From assembly GCA_965243385.1 (NCBI GenBank), contig CBDEUV010000002.1, positions 1,426,001 to 1,490,000 on the forward strand: a stretch of 64,000 nucleotides of DNA, written 5' to 3'. Of the stretch, positions 1 to 8,781 are shown piece by piece. The notes under the pieces are model-generated. The model saw only the letters and a program-made list of their open reading frames with translations, had not been told where the DNA came from and made no database searches. Origin of the DNA: JANSYA01 sp965243385. Its GTDB lineage: Bacteria > Spirochaetota > Leptospiria > Leptospirales > Leptonemataceae. The position numbers were made by a program, and so were the translations under genes. Position 1 is the stretch's first letter. Each line of letters starts with the position of its first letter.

Positions 1-113
1 ACGGCAAAGCCCTGACGACTTGAGCTCGCGCTCGCATTTTTTCCCGGCGTCCGATTCGCGAAAATCGCGCGTGAGGATTTGAATCGTGCAGGGCCCCTCC
101 CGATAATCTTGCT

Positions 114-467
114 GTGAGCGATTCCAAGCATACGCAGCCCGACCCGACAGATTCTTCCCGCAATGGGGATGGAGGTCTGTCCCTTTCCGCGACCGAACGG
201 CTGCTGCTGTCGCCGGAGGCGGACCCCGCCGGAGATTCCGGAACTGAAATCCAGGATTCGACCGGCGGCCCCGCCAGACCCAACCAACCCGCTCGACCGA
301 CCATGGCCGGACTGGCCGCGCAGATCGCCGCGGAACACCAGGGGGACGATCCGAAAGTCGTAAACCTGGCCTACTACCGGATCAAGAAGAGCCTCAAGCA
401 GGAAGGTTTTGATTTGATCACCGACGACCAGGGCAAGCTGACCCTGGTGCTGCGGGTCGGTCGCTGA
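114..467 (+). CDS. hypothetical protein, 117 aa
   Basis: I do not recognise a family. The reading frame opens with GTG at 114. Residues 1 to about 62 are rich in Ser, Pro, Gly and Asp and are probably disordered. The last 55 residues, from an internal Met at residue 63, look folded: an amphipathic stretch (AGLAAQIAAEH), then VVNLAYYRIKKSLKQEGFDL and a basic end. That second part could be a small nucleic-acid or protein-binding domain, but nothing specific identifies it. The true start may be the ATG at 300. It stands alone ahead of the acyl-CoA synthetase gene, with 243 bp between them. Confidence 0.5.
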   Translation: MSDSKHTQPDPTDSSRNGDGGLSLSATERLLLSPEADPAGDSGTEIQDSTGGPARPNQPARPTMAGLAAQIAAEHQGDDPKVVNLAYYRIKKSLKQEGFDLITDDQGKLTLVLRVGR

Positions 468-710
468 GCCGCCCGGCGCCCAACCAGCTACACCCGGTCA
501 CTCTGTACGCACTTTGCACTGCAGCGCACGGGTGATCGTTTTATACAAGACCAAGACTCTATTATAGAGAAAGATCCGCGCAAGCTTCGTGGTAAATTAT
601 GCAGCACTGCATGAATCCAGGCCTGCAGAACAACCGGCGCTTTTTTTTGCGCAAGCCTTGACGCGCGATGCACAAGTTTCCTATATTTCCGCGAAGTTCA
701 CGGAGAATCT

Positions 711-2720
711 ATGTCAGCCCCCAGCACCGCTACCCCCGAATCCGCCGGCGTTACACCGGAAAAACAAAAAATATCAGACGAACATATCAACGAAGGTATT
801 CGCGCGACGACCATGCCGGTCCTCTATCGCGAAGCCGCGGCGGTGTGGGGTCGACGCCCGGCCTTCGCTCGCCGGACCAAAAGCACCGGCGCAAAAGATA
901 AAATCGCGGTCTGGAAGCCTGCCGGCTTCGACTCGCTCTATGCGGAAGGGGCGGCCCTGGCAGCGGCCCTGGTCGAACTGGGGATCGCTCCGAAAGACCG
1001 CATCGGCATGCTGGCCGACAACCGCATTGAATGGATCATTGCGAACTACGGCATCCAGCTGGCCGGCGCGGCGGACGTCCCGCGGGGCGCCGACGTAACC
1101 GCGGGCGACGTAACCTATATTCTCCCCCACGCCGGCGCGACGGCCTGTTTTGTCGAAACTCTGGATCTCTGGAAGCGACTGGAGCCGGTCAAAGGCGATA
1201 TCCCGAGCGTGCGGCACTGGATTCTGATGGATTCCGCTCAAAAAGCGCCGGAGGGGATGTTGCACATGAACGACCTGATCGCGCGCGGCCACGCCATGCG
1301 CGAGGCGGGCGATCGCACGGCCGAAGAACGCACCGAAGCCGTGCAACCGGAAGATCTGTGTACGCTGATTTATACGAGCGGCACGACCGGCGCCCCCAAA
1401 GGGGTCAGGCTTTCGCATTCGAATATGCTGTACGCGCTGGATTTGATCCCGCTGGAGCTTTCGCCGAACGATCGCATTCTATCGATCCTGCCGGTCTGGC
1501 ACATATTCGAGCGGGTCTTCGAGGTTCTCGCCATCAGTCGCGGCATCTGCACCTATTACTCCAGCGTGCGTTTTCTGGGCGAAGATTTCAAAAACGTGCA
1601 ACCCACTTTCATGGGATCGGCTCCCCGTCTCTGGGAAAGCCTCTATATTCGCATCATCGAAGGCATCGGCAAGGCGCATCCGGTCCGGCGGATACTCTTT
1701 CACTCCGCCTACAAGCTGGCGAGTATGTATCGCGGTTCGCTGAACTATATGATGAAACGGGAGCTGCAACTGACGAAGCCCAACCCGCTGCTGCACGCGA
1801 TCGGATCGCTGCTTCATCTCGTGCGCTGGATTCTGATCACCCCCCTCTACGGTTTCTTCAACGTGGCGGTGCTGGAACGTCTACGCCAGGGACTGGGAGC
1901 CAGTCTGCGCGGCACGGTGTCCGGCGGGGGTGCGTTGCCCAAACACGTCGACGATTTCTTCAATAATATCGGCATTCCGGTGCTGGAAGGATACGGCCTG
2001 ACGGAAACCTCGGGACCGCTCACCGCCCGACGACCGGACAACCTGGTCATCGGCACGGTCGGCCCGCCGCTCGCCGGCACCGAGTTGCGCATCATCGATA
2101 TCAACACCGGCGAACTTTTGTATCCGAACAATTCGCGGCCGGACATGGGTCGCGGCCTGAAGGGCGAAATCCACGCCCGCGGCCCGCAGATCATGAAAGC
2201 CTATCACGACAATCCCGAAGCTACCGAGAAGGTTTTCGATCAGCACGAGTATTTCAACACCGGCGACATCGGCATGATGACGTTCAACAATTGCATTAAG
2301 ATCATGGGTCGCTCCAAAGATACGATCGTTCTCGCGTCCGGCGAAAACGTGGAGCCCGTACCGATCGAAGGCCGTCTGCAGCAATCCCCGCTGATCGACC
2401 ACATTATGCTCGTCGGCCAGGACCAGAAGCATATGGCGGCGCTGATCGTGCCTTCGTTGAACGGCCTTGAAGCGAAAGGCATCAAACTGAACGACACCTC
2501 CGAAGCCGTCGACAACGAGCAGGTCAAACAACTGCTGGCCGCCGAAATCAAAGTGCAGATTTCGAGCGAAAACGGCTTCAAGTCCTTCGAACGCGTTCAC
2601 GACTTGCGAATCGTCGGCAAACCCTTCGAAGTGGGCGACGAACTCACGAATCTTGCCAAGTTGAAACGCGCCGTGATCACGGATAAATACGAGCACTTGA
2701 TCGACGATATCTACAAATAA
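711..2720 (+). CDS. long-chain-fatty-acid--CoA ligase (AMP-forming)
   Basis: The 669-residue product belongs to the ANL superfamily of adenylating enzymes, which activate fatty acids with ATP and join them to CoA. The phosphate-binding loop IYTSGTTGAPKG lies near residues 219-231, the adenine-binding motif GYGLTETSG near 427-435, and the C-terminal hinge/A8 region KDTIVLASGENVEPVPIE follows. The length and an insertion between the two halves match bacterial and eukaryotic long-chain acyl-CoA synthetases of about 600-670 residues. The ATG at 711 is preceded by GGAG six bases upstream. A transporter gene follows in the same direction 107 bp downstream. Chain-length preference cannot be read from sequence. 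Confidence 0.93.
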   Translation: MSAPSTATPESAGVTPEKQKISDEHINEGIRATTMPVLYREAAAVWGRRPAFARRTKSTGAKDKIAVWKPAGFDSLYAEGAALAAALVELGIAPKDRIGMLADNRIEWIIANYGIQLAGAADVPRGADVTAGDVTYILPHAGATACFVETLDLWKRLEPVKGDIPSVRHWILMDSAQKAPEGMLHMNDLIARGHAMREAGDRTAEERTEAVQPEDLCTLIYTSGTTGAPKGVRLSHSNMLYALDLIPLELSPNDRILSILPVWHIFERVFEVLAISRGICTYYSSVRFLGEDFKNVQPTFMGSAPRLWESLYIRIIEGIGKAHPVRRILFHSAYKLASMYRGSLNYMMKRELQLTKPNPLLHAIGSLLHLVRWILITPLYGFFNVAVLERLRQGLGASLRGTVSGGGALPKHVDDFFNNIGIPVLEGYGLTETSGPLTARRPDNLVIGTVGPPLAGTELRIIDINTGELLYPNNSRPDMGRGLKGEIHARGPQIMKAYHDNPEATEKVFDQHEYFNTGDIGMMTFNNCIKIMGRSKDTIVLASGENVEPVPIEGRLQQSPLIDHIMLVGQDQKHMAALIVPSLNGLEAKGIKLNDTSEAVDNEQVKQLLAAEIKVQISSENGFKSFERVHDLRIVGKPFEVGDELTNLAKLKRAVITDKYEHLIDDIYK

Positions 2721-2827
2721 AAGCGACACGCCCGCCGCGTGCGGGCGCAGTCAGGACAACAACCCTCCGGCGGAGCTGTGAGCGCGCAGGCCGGAATCGT
2801 ATACAGCAACAGGAAGAAGGACTCAAA

Positions 2828-3814
2828 ATGGAAATGGAATTAATGAGCAGCGGGGAAAAAGCCCTGCTCGGCCTGATGATTCTGATCATCATGTTCGGAA
2901 TGGGAGCTTCGCTGACCGGCGAGAATTTTCGCTACGTGGCCCGCAATCCGCTGGGCGTATTGATCGGCTTCGCTTCGCAGTTCGGCGTTATGCCGGCCGT
3001 CGCATTCTTTCTGGCCACTTATCTGGAATTCCCGCCGGCTGTGGCTCTTTCGCTCGTATTAGTCGGCTGCCTGCCCGCCGGAACAACGTCGAATCTCTTC
3101 GCCTATTTCTCGCGCGGGGACGTGGCTCTGAGTATCTCGATGACGACCTGTTCGACCATCGCGGCCACCTTCATGTTGCCGATTCTCTTGAGCTTCTACG
3201 GCGCGCCCTTCGCCGCTCAAATCGACATCCCGGGTCTCGAAGGCACACAATTCGCGATTCCGCTGAAAGATATTATCGTATCGCTGCTGTTAGTGCTCTT
3301 CCCGGTCGCCATGGGTATGATCCTGCGTTTCTTCTCGGAAGGCTGGGCGAAAGCCGCGGAAGATACCGCGAGCTTTTTCGGGATTATCGTAATTCTCTTT
3401 TTGATCGTCAGCTTCCTGTCCGCTGAGCACCGTCGCGCATTGCTCTGGACGACCGGCTGGAACGTCTACGTCGGCGCCATCATGGTCGGCGTAATCGGGT
3501 TTATGTTCGGTTATCTGGTCGCGCGGGTGCTGCGCCTCGCACCGCGTTATTGCCGCACGGTGGCTCTGGAGACGGGCATTCAAAACGGTCCGCTGGCCTT
3601 CGCCATCGTACTGCTGGCTTTCGACGCCTATCCCCAGATCATCAACGAAGTACTCTGGCTCCCGATTCTGTATTCGTTCTTCATCGTGATTACGAGCGCG
3701 TTCGCGACAATGTTCTTCCGCAAGATCGGCCGCGTCGATCACGAGATCTACGAAAACGAAACGGTGCAAAAGCGCCTCTTCGGTACGGACTGGGTACCGG
3801 TCGCGGAAAACTAA
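2828..3814 (+). CDS. bile acid:sodium symporter (BASS/SBF) family transporter
   Basis: This is a 328-residue inner-membrane protein with about nine or ten hydrophobic segments. The conserved BASS motif GCLPAGTTSNLFAYFSRGD near residues 78-96 holds the Na+-site region of this family, and a second family motif, ALETGIQNGPLA, lies near 249-260. BASS proteins import organic anions such as bile acids, pantoate or keto-acids together with Na+. The substrate here is unknown. Start ATG at 2828 lies 108 bp after the acyl-CoA ligase, so the two may be co-transcribed, which would fit a carboxylate uptake-and-activation pair. That link is inference. A strong terminator follows. Confidence 0.88.
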   Translation: MEMELMSSGEKALLGLMILIIMFGMGASLTGENFRYVARNPLGVLIGFASQFGVMPAVAFFLATYLEFPPAVALSLVLVGCLPAGTTSNLFAYFSRGDVALSISMTTCSTIAATFMLPILLSFYGAPFAAQIDIPGLEGTQFAIPLKDIIVSLLLVLFPVAMGMILRFFSEGWAKAAEDTASFFGIIVILFLIVSFLSAEHRRALLWTTGWNVYVGAIMVGVIGFMFGYLVARVLRLAPRYCRTVALETGIQNGPLAFAIVLLAFDAYPQIINEVLWLPILYSFFIVITSAFATMFFRKIGRVDHEIYENETVQKRLFGTDWVPVAEN

Positions 3815-3840
3815 AACCGAAGGCATTGCATTCGAAATTC

Positions 3841-3865
3841 GGGCGAGCAGACTTCAGTCTCGCCC
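3841..3865 (+). terminator. hairpin after the BASS gene
   Basis: GGGCGAG at 3841-3847 pairs perfectly with CTCGCCC at 3859-3865 around an 11-base loop. An A-rich run follows instead of a T tract, so on its own it is not a textbook plus-strand terminator. The T-rich side is on the minus strand, where it would sit behind the larger terminator next to it. Confidence 0.45.
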
Positions 3866-3878
3866 GAAAACGAAAAAG

Positions 3879-3926
3879 ACCCGGCTCAGGATCGCAACCG
3901 CAAGGTCGATCCCGCCGGGTTTTTTC
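3879..3926. terminator. bidirectional rho-independent terminator
   Basis: ACCCGGC at 3879-3885 pairs with GCCGGGT at 3914-3920, and the inner arms GGATCG (3889-3894) and CGATCC (3907-3912) extend the stem. On the plus strand it runs into TTTTTTCGTTTTT; on the minus strand it runs into CTTTTTCGTTTT. It therefore ends both the plus-strand transporter transcript and the minus-strand ketosynthase operon that stops at 3983. Confidence 0.85.
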
Positions 3927-3982
3927 GTTTTTAAAGGATCCGGACGCGCTGGAGACTGGCGGCCAGTCTCCAGGCCTGAATC

Positions 3983-6697
3983 TTAAGCGACCGCGTCCGG
4001 CGCACCGACGATGACCGCATAGCAGTTGCCGCCTTCGGACGCGCCGGTCACCAGCACGCGCTGAATCTTGCGATCGGATCGGGCTTCGCCGAGTACGAAA
4101 TCGAATCGGCCAGCGTAGTCTTTGTGAATTTCGGGTGCGAAGGCGATCGGCGGAATGGTTCCGCTTTCTATGCAGCCCAGCGCTCCCATGAGATTCAAAC
4201 CGGCGCCGGCCGCTTCGACGAATCCGAAATAGCCGTTCAGATTCGTAAGCGGGATCTTCGCCGCCGCCGCGCCCAATCCAGACGCGAGTCCTTCCAGTTC
4301 CCGGCGATCGGCTTCTCTGGTGCCCCAGCTGGAGCCCACGATCAGATCCAGGTCCGCAGGAGCGATGTGCGCTTCTTCGAGGGCCTGCTGAATGGCCCGG
4401 GCCATCGCCCCGGGACCTGAAACCCTGGTCGAAGTCGCCGAAGTCTCCGGGGCGGCAGAAGTCTTATTTGCAGAGCCGGAGCCGTTTGCCGCGCCGCCGA
4501 ATTCACTGAAGAGAAACGCCGTTTCGCATGCCCGGCCGTAGCCCATAATTTCGCCGTAGATTTTCGCATCGCGCTCGGCGGCGCTTTCCGGAGCTTCGAG
4601 CAAAAAGAGCCCCGCTCCTTCGCCGATATGAAAGCCGCGCGCATCTTCGCCGTATACGCGAAAGTCCTGATCGCCCAGGCCGTAGTTCAGAAAATTATTC
4701 TGAGCGTGAATCATCAGCGAAAAGCCGTACGCGCTTTCGTCCGCGGCTCCGGCGATCATATAATTCTGCATGCCGGAAGCGACGACCTCGTAGGCCTGCG
4801 CGACGGCGCCCAGGGCCGAGCTGTAACCGGTGGCCAGGGTCGTATTGTAACCGCGGACGCCCTGGGTGATCGAGCATTGCGATGCGACGCTGTTGTACAG
4901 CGCTTTTGAAAACTCGCTGATGCGGGCGTTGGCCGGGTCGGGGTTCAGGCTCGAGAAATAATTGTCGATGGCGGTCTGAGGCCCGCGCGATAGGCCCAGA
5001 ATCATGCCCAGCTCTTCGCGGTTCGATTTGCTGATTTTGAGGCCCGCGTCTTTCAGCGCCTGTTGAAAGGCGACGAGCGCGAAGATGCTCACGGGCTGTA
5101 GCTTTCGTACGTCCACGGTCCGCAGGTGTTTGCGCGGCGAAAAGCTTTCGACCTGATGCGCGCGCAGCTTGATCCGTCCCGCTGCATCCAGGGGCAGACG
5201 CTCCAGAATTTCACGGACGCCCGCGTTGCGCGCCATCCAGCTAATAGCAGTCGCCGCAGGCGCGCCCACGGCAGGCGACACCTCGCCGCCAATGGCAGTC
5301 GCCGCAGGCGCGCCGTTTTCATTTTGAGAATCCGTCAGGACCTGTAACTCGACTTCCTGCGAAGGCGAACGGCAGCCGGCGAGTCCCTCAAAAAACGCTT
5401 CCGGGCCGATGCCCAGCGAGCTGAGCGAGCCGAGTCCCGTGATCACCACCCGTCGCCGCGAAGCGGGAGCCAGCGGAACCGACTCGGGTTTCAACGCCGC
5501 GACGATGCAGCAGTTATTGCCGCCGAATGCGTAGTTGTTCTTCATGAACAGATTGACTTCGCGATCGTCGGGTGCATTCGCGACGACGTTCAGATCGCCG
5601 ACGTATGGACGCGCTTCGCTGAAATTCAAGGTAGGCGGAATTTTCTGTTTCGGCAAAGTGACCATGCAGGCGATCAGCTCCATAATCCCCGCCGAGCTGA
5701 TATTATGGCCGATAAAGGACTTGGTCGAGCTGACCGGCACGTCTTCGCGCTCGGCGAAGACCTTGCGAATGGCGGCGCTCTCGGCTTTATCGTTGGCTTC
5801 AGTACCGGTGCCGTGCGCGTTTACGTACTCAATGCTGCTCGCCGCCACTCCGCTATTGCGCAAGGCCAGACTCATCACCAATGCGGCGCCGTCGCCTTTG
5901 GGATCCGGGGAAGTTTCGTGATAGGCGTCGCAGGAAGTCGCATATCCGAGAATTTCGCAGTAAATCGTCGCGCCGCGGGCGCGGGCGTGTTCGTATTCTT
6001 CGAGAATGATCGCGCCGGCGCCTTCGCCGACGGACATGCCAGGCTCGCCGGAAAAAGGGCTGCAGGGCCCGTCGGCCATCGCGTCCAGAACCTTAAAACC
6101 AGCGAAGGTCGGCATATATAGCGGCTCGGCTCCGACGCCTAAAACGATCTTGTTTTTGTCGTTCTGAATGGCGTCGTACGCCAGGCCGATACCGTTAGGG
6201 CTCGCCGTACAGGCCGTGGCGATGACCTCGTACCCGCCGCCGAGTCCGAAGAGCGCGGCAACCGCCGGACCGGCGGAACTGTACGAACCCGATACGCGAA
6301 CCTTCGGCGCGGAGACGGGCTCGTCGCTGTTCAGGAGCACCGGCAAAAACGCTTCGGTGCCGGCCGAGCTCACGCCGACCATCGCGCCCGCTTCGCGCAA
6401 CAACTCATGATTCTCGAACAAGCCGGCGTCTTCTAACGCTTCTCGACCGACCCGATAAGACCACAGCGCGACCAGATCGAGTCCGGCCAGAATTTCCGGA
6501 GCGATGTGTTTGGAATAATCGAAATCGTCTTCGATTTCGGAGGCGTAGCAATTTTCAAAATAGCGATTGTAGGTTTCGCTGCTTTTGATGCCGCCGACGC
6601 CCGCCAGCAGACTCTCCGCGAATTCATGCCGATTCTTGCCGATCGCCGAGAGTATGCCGAGGCCGGTAACGACCACCCGCTTTCGTTTCGCACTCAT
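3983..6697 (-). CDS. fused KSalpha-KSbeta (ketosynthase/chain-length-factor) protein A, 904 aa
   Basis: Two thiolase-fold beta-ketoacyl-ACP synthase domains lie in one chain. Domain 1 (about 1-405) has the catalytic Cys163 in TACTASPNG, His295 in NAHGTGTEAND and His331 in KSFIGHNISSAG, so it should carry out decarboxylative condensation. Domain 2 starts near residue 417 (RRVVITGLGSLSSLG). At the active-site position it reads ATGYSSALGA, with Tyr625 where Cys belongs, and GSSWGTRE replaces the HGTGT histidine motif, so it cannot be a normal condensing enzyme. In type II polyketide synthases an active KSalpha pairs with an inactive KSbeta (chain-length factor) encoded separately; here the two appear joined. 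The linkers contain low-complexity inserts, one with a repeated GAPAATAI peptide. It is the last gene of the minus-strand operon, 28 bp after the reductase gene. Confidence 0.88.
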   Translation of the reverse strand: MSAKRKRVVVTGLGILSAIGKNRHEFAESLLAGVGGIKSSETYNRYFENCYASEIEDDFDYSKHIAPEILAGLDLVALWSYRVGREALEDAGLFENHELLREAGAMVGVSSAGTEAFLPVLLNSDEPVSAPKVRVSGSYSSAGPAVAALFGLGGGYEVIATACTASPNGIGLAYDAIQNDKNKIVLGVGAEPLYMPTFAGFKVLDAMADGPCSPFSGEPGMSVGEGAGAIILEEYEHARARGATIYCEILGYATSCDAYHETSPDPKGDGAALVMSLALRNSGVAASSIEYVNAHGTGTEANDKAESAAIRKVFAEREDVPVSSTKSFIGHNISSAGIMELIACMVTLPKQKIPPTLNFSEARPYVGDLNVVANAPDDREVNLFMKNNYAFGGNNCCIVAALKPESVPLAPASRRRVVITGLGSLSSLGIGPEAFFEGLAGCRSPSQEVELQVLTDSQNENGAPAATAIGGEVSPAVGAPAATAISWMARNAGVREILERLPLDAAGRIKLRAHQVESFSPRKHLRTVDVRKLQPVSIFALVAFQQALKDAGLKISKSNREELGMILGLSRGPQTAIDNYFSSLNPDPANARISEFSKALYNSVASQCSITQGVRGYNTTLATGYSSALGAVAQAYEVVASGMQNYMIAGAADESAYGFSLMIHAQNNFLNYGLGDQDFRVYGEDARGFHIGEGAGLFLLEAPESAAERDAKIYGEIMGYGRACETAFLFSEFGGAANGSGSANKTSAAPETSATSTRVSGPGAMARAIQQALEEAHIAPADLDLIVGSSWGTREADRRELEGLASGLGAAAAKIPLTNLNGYFGFVEAAGAGLNLMGALGCIESGTIPPIAFAPEIHKDYAGRFDFVLGEARSDRKIQRVLVTGASEGGNCYAVIVGAPDAVA
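5247..5314. repeat. 20-bp direct repeat inside the KS-A linker
   Basis: The same 20 bases occur at 5247-5266 and 5295-5314, exactly 48 bp apart, so the frame is kept and the peptide GAPAATAI is repeated 16 residues later. The repeat contains the palindrome GGCGCGCC. It lies in the loop between the start of the inactive second ketosynthase domain and its core. Confidence 0.7.
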
Positions 6698-6725
6698 GTC
6701 GTCATCCCCGTCCGAAAATCGTACC

Positions 6726-7502
6726 TTAATTCAAAGTCAAGCCGCGATCCGCCAGCAGCACATTGCCCTGAATGGCGCGCGAATCCTGGCTGCACAGAAA
6801 ATTGACGATGTCACTGATCTCTTCGGGTTCCAGCAGCATATTGCGAAAATCCTGATTCGATACCGCCGCGATTTCGGGCAGGCTCTCTTTGAGAATCTGG
6901 TAGGTGTCGGTATTGGTCAAACCCGCGCAGATACCGTTCACGCGCATCTCGCGATTGTGCAGCTCGAAATCGAGATAGCGCACCAGTTCTTCGAGCGCGC
7001 TTTTCATAATCCCCAGCGGATAACCCGGTAGAACTTTGCGCGTGCCCGTACTGGAAATGCAAATCACCGACGCCCCGGGCTGAAACAAGGGCAACGCGGC
7101 CTGCACGCAATGAACATTGCTGAAGATGTTGATTTCCGCCAGGCTGCGCAGCTCGCGCGCCGAAATTTCCATAAAGCTCTTAAAGATCGTGCTGCCGGCG
7201 TTTAAGATTAAATAGTCGAGCGTCGGCGAGTGTTCATCCGCGAATTTCTTAAACATACGTCCGATTTCTTTTTCGCTCGAGATATCGGCGATCATGCTCC
7301 AGGCCTCTTGTCCTTTCGACTCCGCGTATTCGATCATCTCTTTGGCCTGAGCGCCCGACTTGCCGACGTTTTTGCGATGATTGATCGCGACGTTGCAGCC
7401 CTGGTCGATCAATCCCTTCACGATCGCCGCACCGATACCGCGCGAGCCGCCGGTAACCAGAGCCGTCTTTCCTTTCATTTCCGGATAATTCGTCTTGTCC
7501 AT
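6726..7502 (-). CDS. short-chain dehydrogenase/reductase, FabL-like (enoyl- or ketoacyl-ACP reductase)
   Basis: This 258-residue SDR has the NADP(H)-binding motif TGGSRGIG (residues 17-24) and NAG (101-103). Around the active site it reads ISSTGTRKVLPGYPLGIMK, then SALEELVRYL, which resembles the FabL (enoyl-ACP reductase III) pattern rather than the YxxxK of ketoreductases. FabL enzymes have Tyr-x6-Lys; here Tyr161 and Lys167 are one residue closer. The start was set at ATG 7502, four bases after the preceding stop, because the open frame upstream overlaps another gene and lacks a family match. In the operon it could reduce the enoyl-ACP made by the FabZ-like dehydratase, or do a second ketoreduction. 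Assay would decide. Confidence 0.8.
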   Translation of the reverse strand: MDKTNYPEMKGKTALVTGGSRGIGAAIVKGLIDQGCNVAINHRKNVGKSGAQAKEMIEYAESKGQEAWSMIADISSEKEIGRMFKKFADEHSPTLDYLILNAGSTIFKSFMEISARELRSLAEINIFSNVHCVQAALPLFQPGASVICISSTGTRKVLPGYPLGIMKSALEELVRYLDFELHNREMRVNGICAGLTNTDTYQILKESLPEIAAVSNQDFRNMLLEPEEISDIVNFLCSQDSRAIQGNVLLADRGLTLN

Positions 7503-7506
7503 TCTC

Positions 7507-8781
7507 TCAATCCTTGCGTTGTACTTCAATCTTGCGGTCCGGTCCGGCCTCCGGCATGCGCCGAATCCAGGTTTCCGCCCCTCGCCCGCAGCGATCCCAG
7601 GTATGAATGAGCGCCGCTTGTTCCCGGTCGGAGTCCCAGGCCGTTCCGTCGTTCGCCTCCGCATCACCAGCCGGCTCGCGACAGAAGGGCTTGAGCGCGT
7701 TCAACTGCCCGCTATCGCCGTCGGCGCTGAGATCTGCGAGCGCCGTCCCGGAGTAGGCGTCGCTCAGTGCGGCGTACTCCGCGTCGGTCGCCGCCGCGCG
7801 ATAGGAGCCGCCGAAGCTGACAGCGGGATTCCGGCGCAGCCCGGAATCGGATTTGAAATCGCCGGCGGACCAACGAGCGCTCCAGAACTGCGTCAGCGCG
7901 CTCCCGGCTCCGGCCGGCGCGGGCAATTGATAAAACTGCGGATCCTCGACGCCGTAGCGCGCCGGCTGGCCGCGAACTGCTGCGACACCCGCGGCTTCGA
8001 GCACGACGAAGATACTGCGTTCGCATAACTCGCAAGCGCCTTCCCGCTCCCGCAGGCCTCGCGCTTTCAGCCAGGCCGCGTCTTCGAGCGCTTCGCTTAA
8101 AAATAAATACGAATAACAGGGAAAGACCCCGCCAAGAATCACCGCGTCCAGCTCCCCTGAACGAATCAGAGTCTGCGCGACGTCGAGGCCTTCCGCGGCT
8201 CCGTTGCGTTCGCCGCGCGTCTTAAGGGAAAACCCGGTGATATTATGATTTTGCAGCAGGTATGTCGGATACACGTCGAGATAGTACAGCTCGCGCGACG
8301 ACAGCTCGCGCTCCAGGCTGGAGGTGTTGCCGTAAAAATCGACGTAGATCACTCCGACCCGCCTGCTCTGCTTGCGGCCGATCTTGCGCAACAGACCGGC
8401 CGATCGAAGCGCCTGCGAAAATGCCAGCTCCTGCGCGCGCAGATGCGGATTGATCAGCGGACTGCGCGGCTGCCCGGCGAAATCCTCGGCACTGAACGAG
8501 CGCACGCTCCATTCGCTAATGCGACTCTTACGCCGCGCCCGGGCGAAAAGCTCCTGTTCGAGCGCGTTGTTGAGGCGCGGGCGAAAGTCGACGGGGGCGC
8601 CTCCCGCTTCGCACAAGCCTGCACCGGTTACGACGACCGCGCGCGATTTTTCGTATTCAGAACGCGCATCGGCAGCGACGGCGCGCCCGACTTCGTTTTC
8701 GGAAACAAGATCGCTTTTCGCGTCGCGCGAGGGATCCGCGTTCGCCTGATCCTGCACCTGCATTCCCGCCTCTTCCGCCAT
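7507..8781 (-). CDS. degenerate ketosynthase-like protein, 424 aa
   Basis: The fold of a beta-ketoacyl synthase is suggested by AVVVTGAGL near the N-terminus, the pattern GLDVAQTLIRSGELDAVILGG in the middle and the general layout, but the family's catalytic residues are not there. Where TACSSS is expected the sequence reads SLKTRGERNGAA, and no HGTGT or KSxxGH motif is visible. It is probably a non-catalytic partner (chain-length-factor-like) of one of the neighbouring ketosynthases. The start can be ATG 8781, which overlaps the previous stop as TGATG, or GTG 8784; both imply translational coupling to the 441-residue ketosynthase upstream. The C-terminal 60 residues are acidic and poorly structured. 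Confidence 0.65.
   Translation of the reverse strand: MAEEAGMQVQDQANADPSRDAKSDLVSENEVGRAVAADARSEYEKSRAVVVTGAGLCEAGGAPVDFRPRLNNALEQELFARARRKSRISEWSVRSFSAEDFAGQPRSPLINPHLRAQELAFSQALRSAGLLRKIGRKQSRRVGVIYVDFYGNTSSLERELSSRELYYLDVYPTYLLQNHNITGFSLKTRGERNGAAEGLDVAQTLIRSGELDAVILGGVFPCYSYLFLSEALEDAAWLKARGLREREGACELCERSIFVVLEAAGVAAVRGQPARYGVEDPQFYQLPAPAGAGSALTQFWSARWSAGDFKSDSGLRRNPAVSFGGSYRAAATDAEYAALSDAYSGTALADLSADGDSGQLNALKPFCREPAGDAEANDGTAWDSDREQAALIHTWDRCGRGAETWIRRMPEAGPDRKIEVQRKD

Noticed and set aside
1881..2729. 282-residue open frame antisense to the acyl-CoA ligase gene
   Set aside because: It is a mirror frame of a well-supported gene and has no family match or ribosome binding site.
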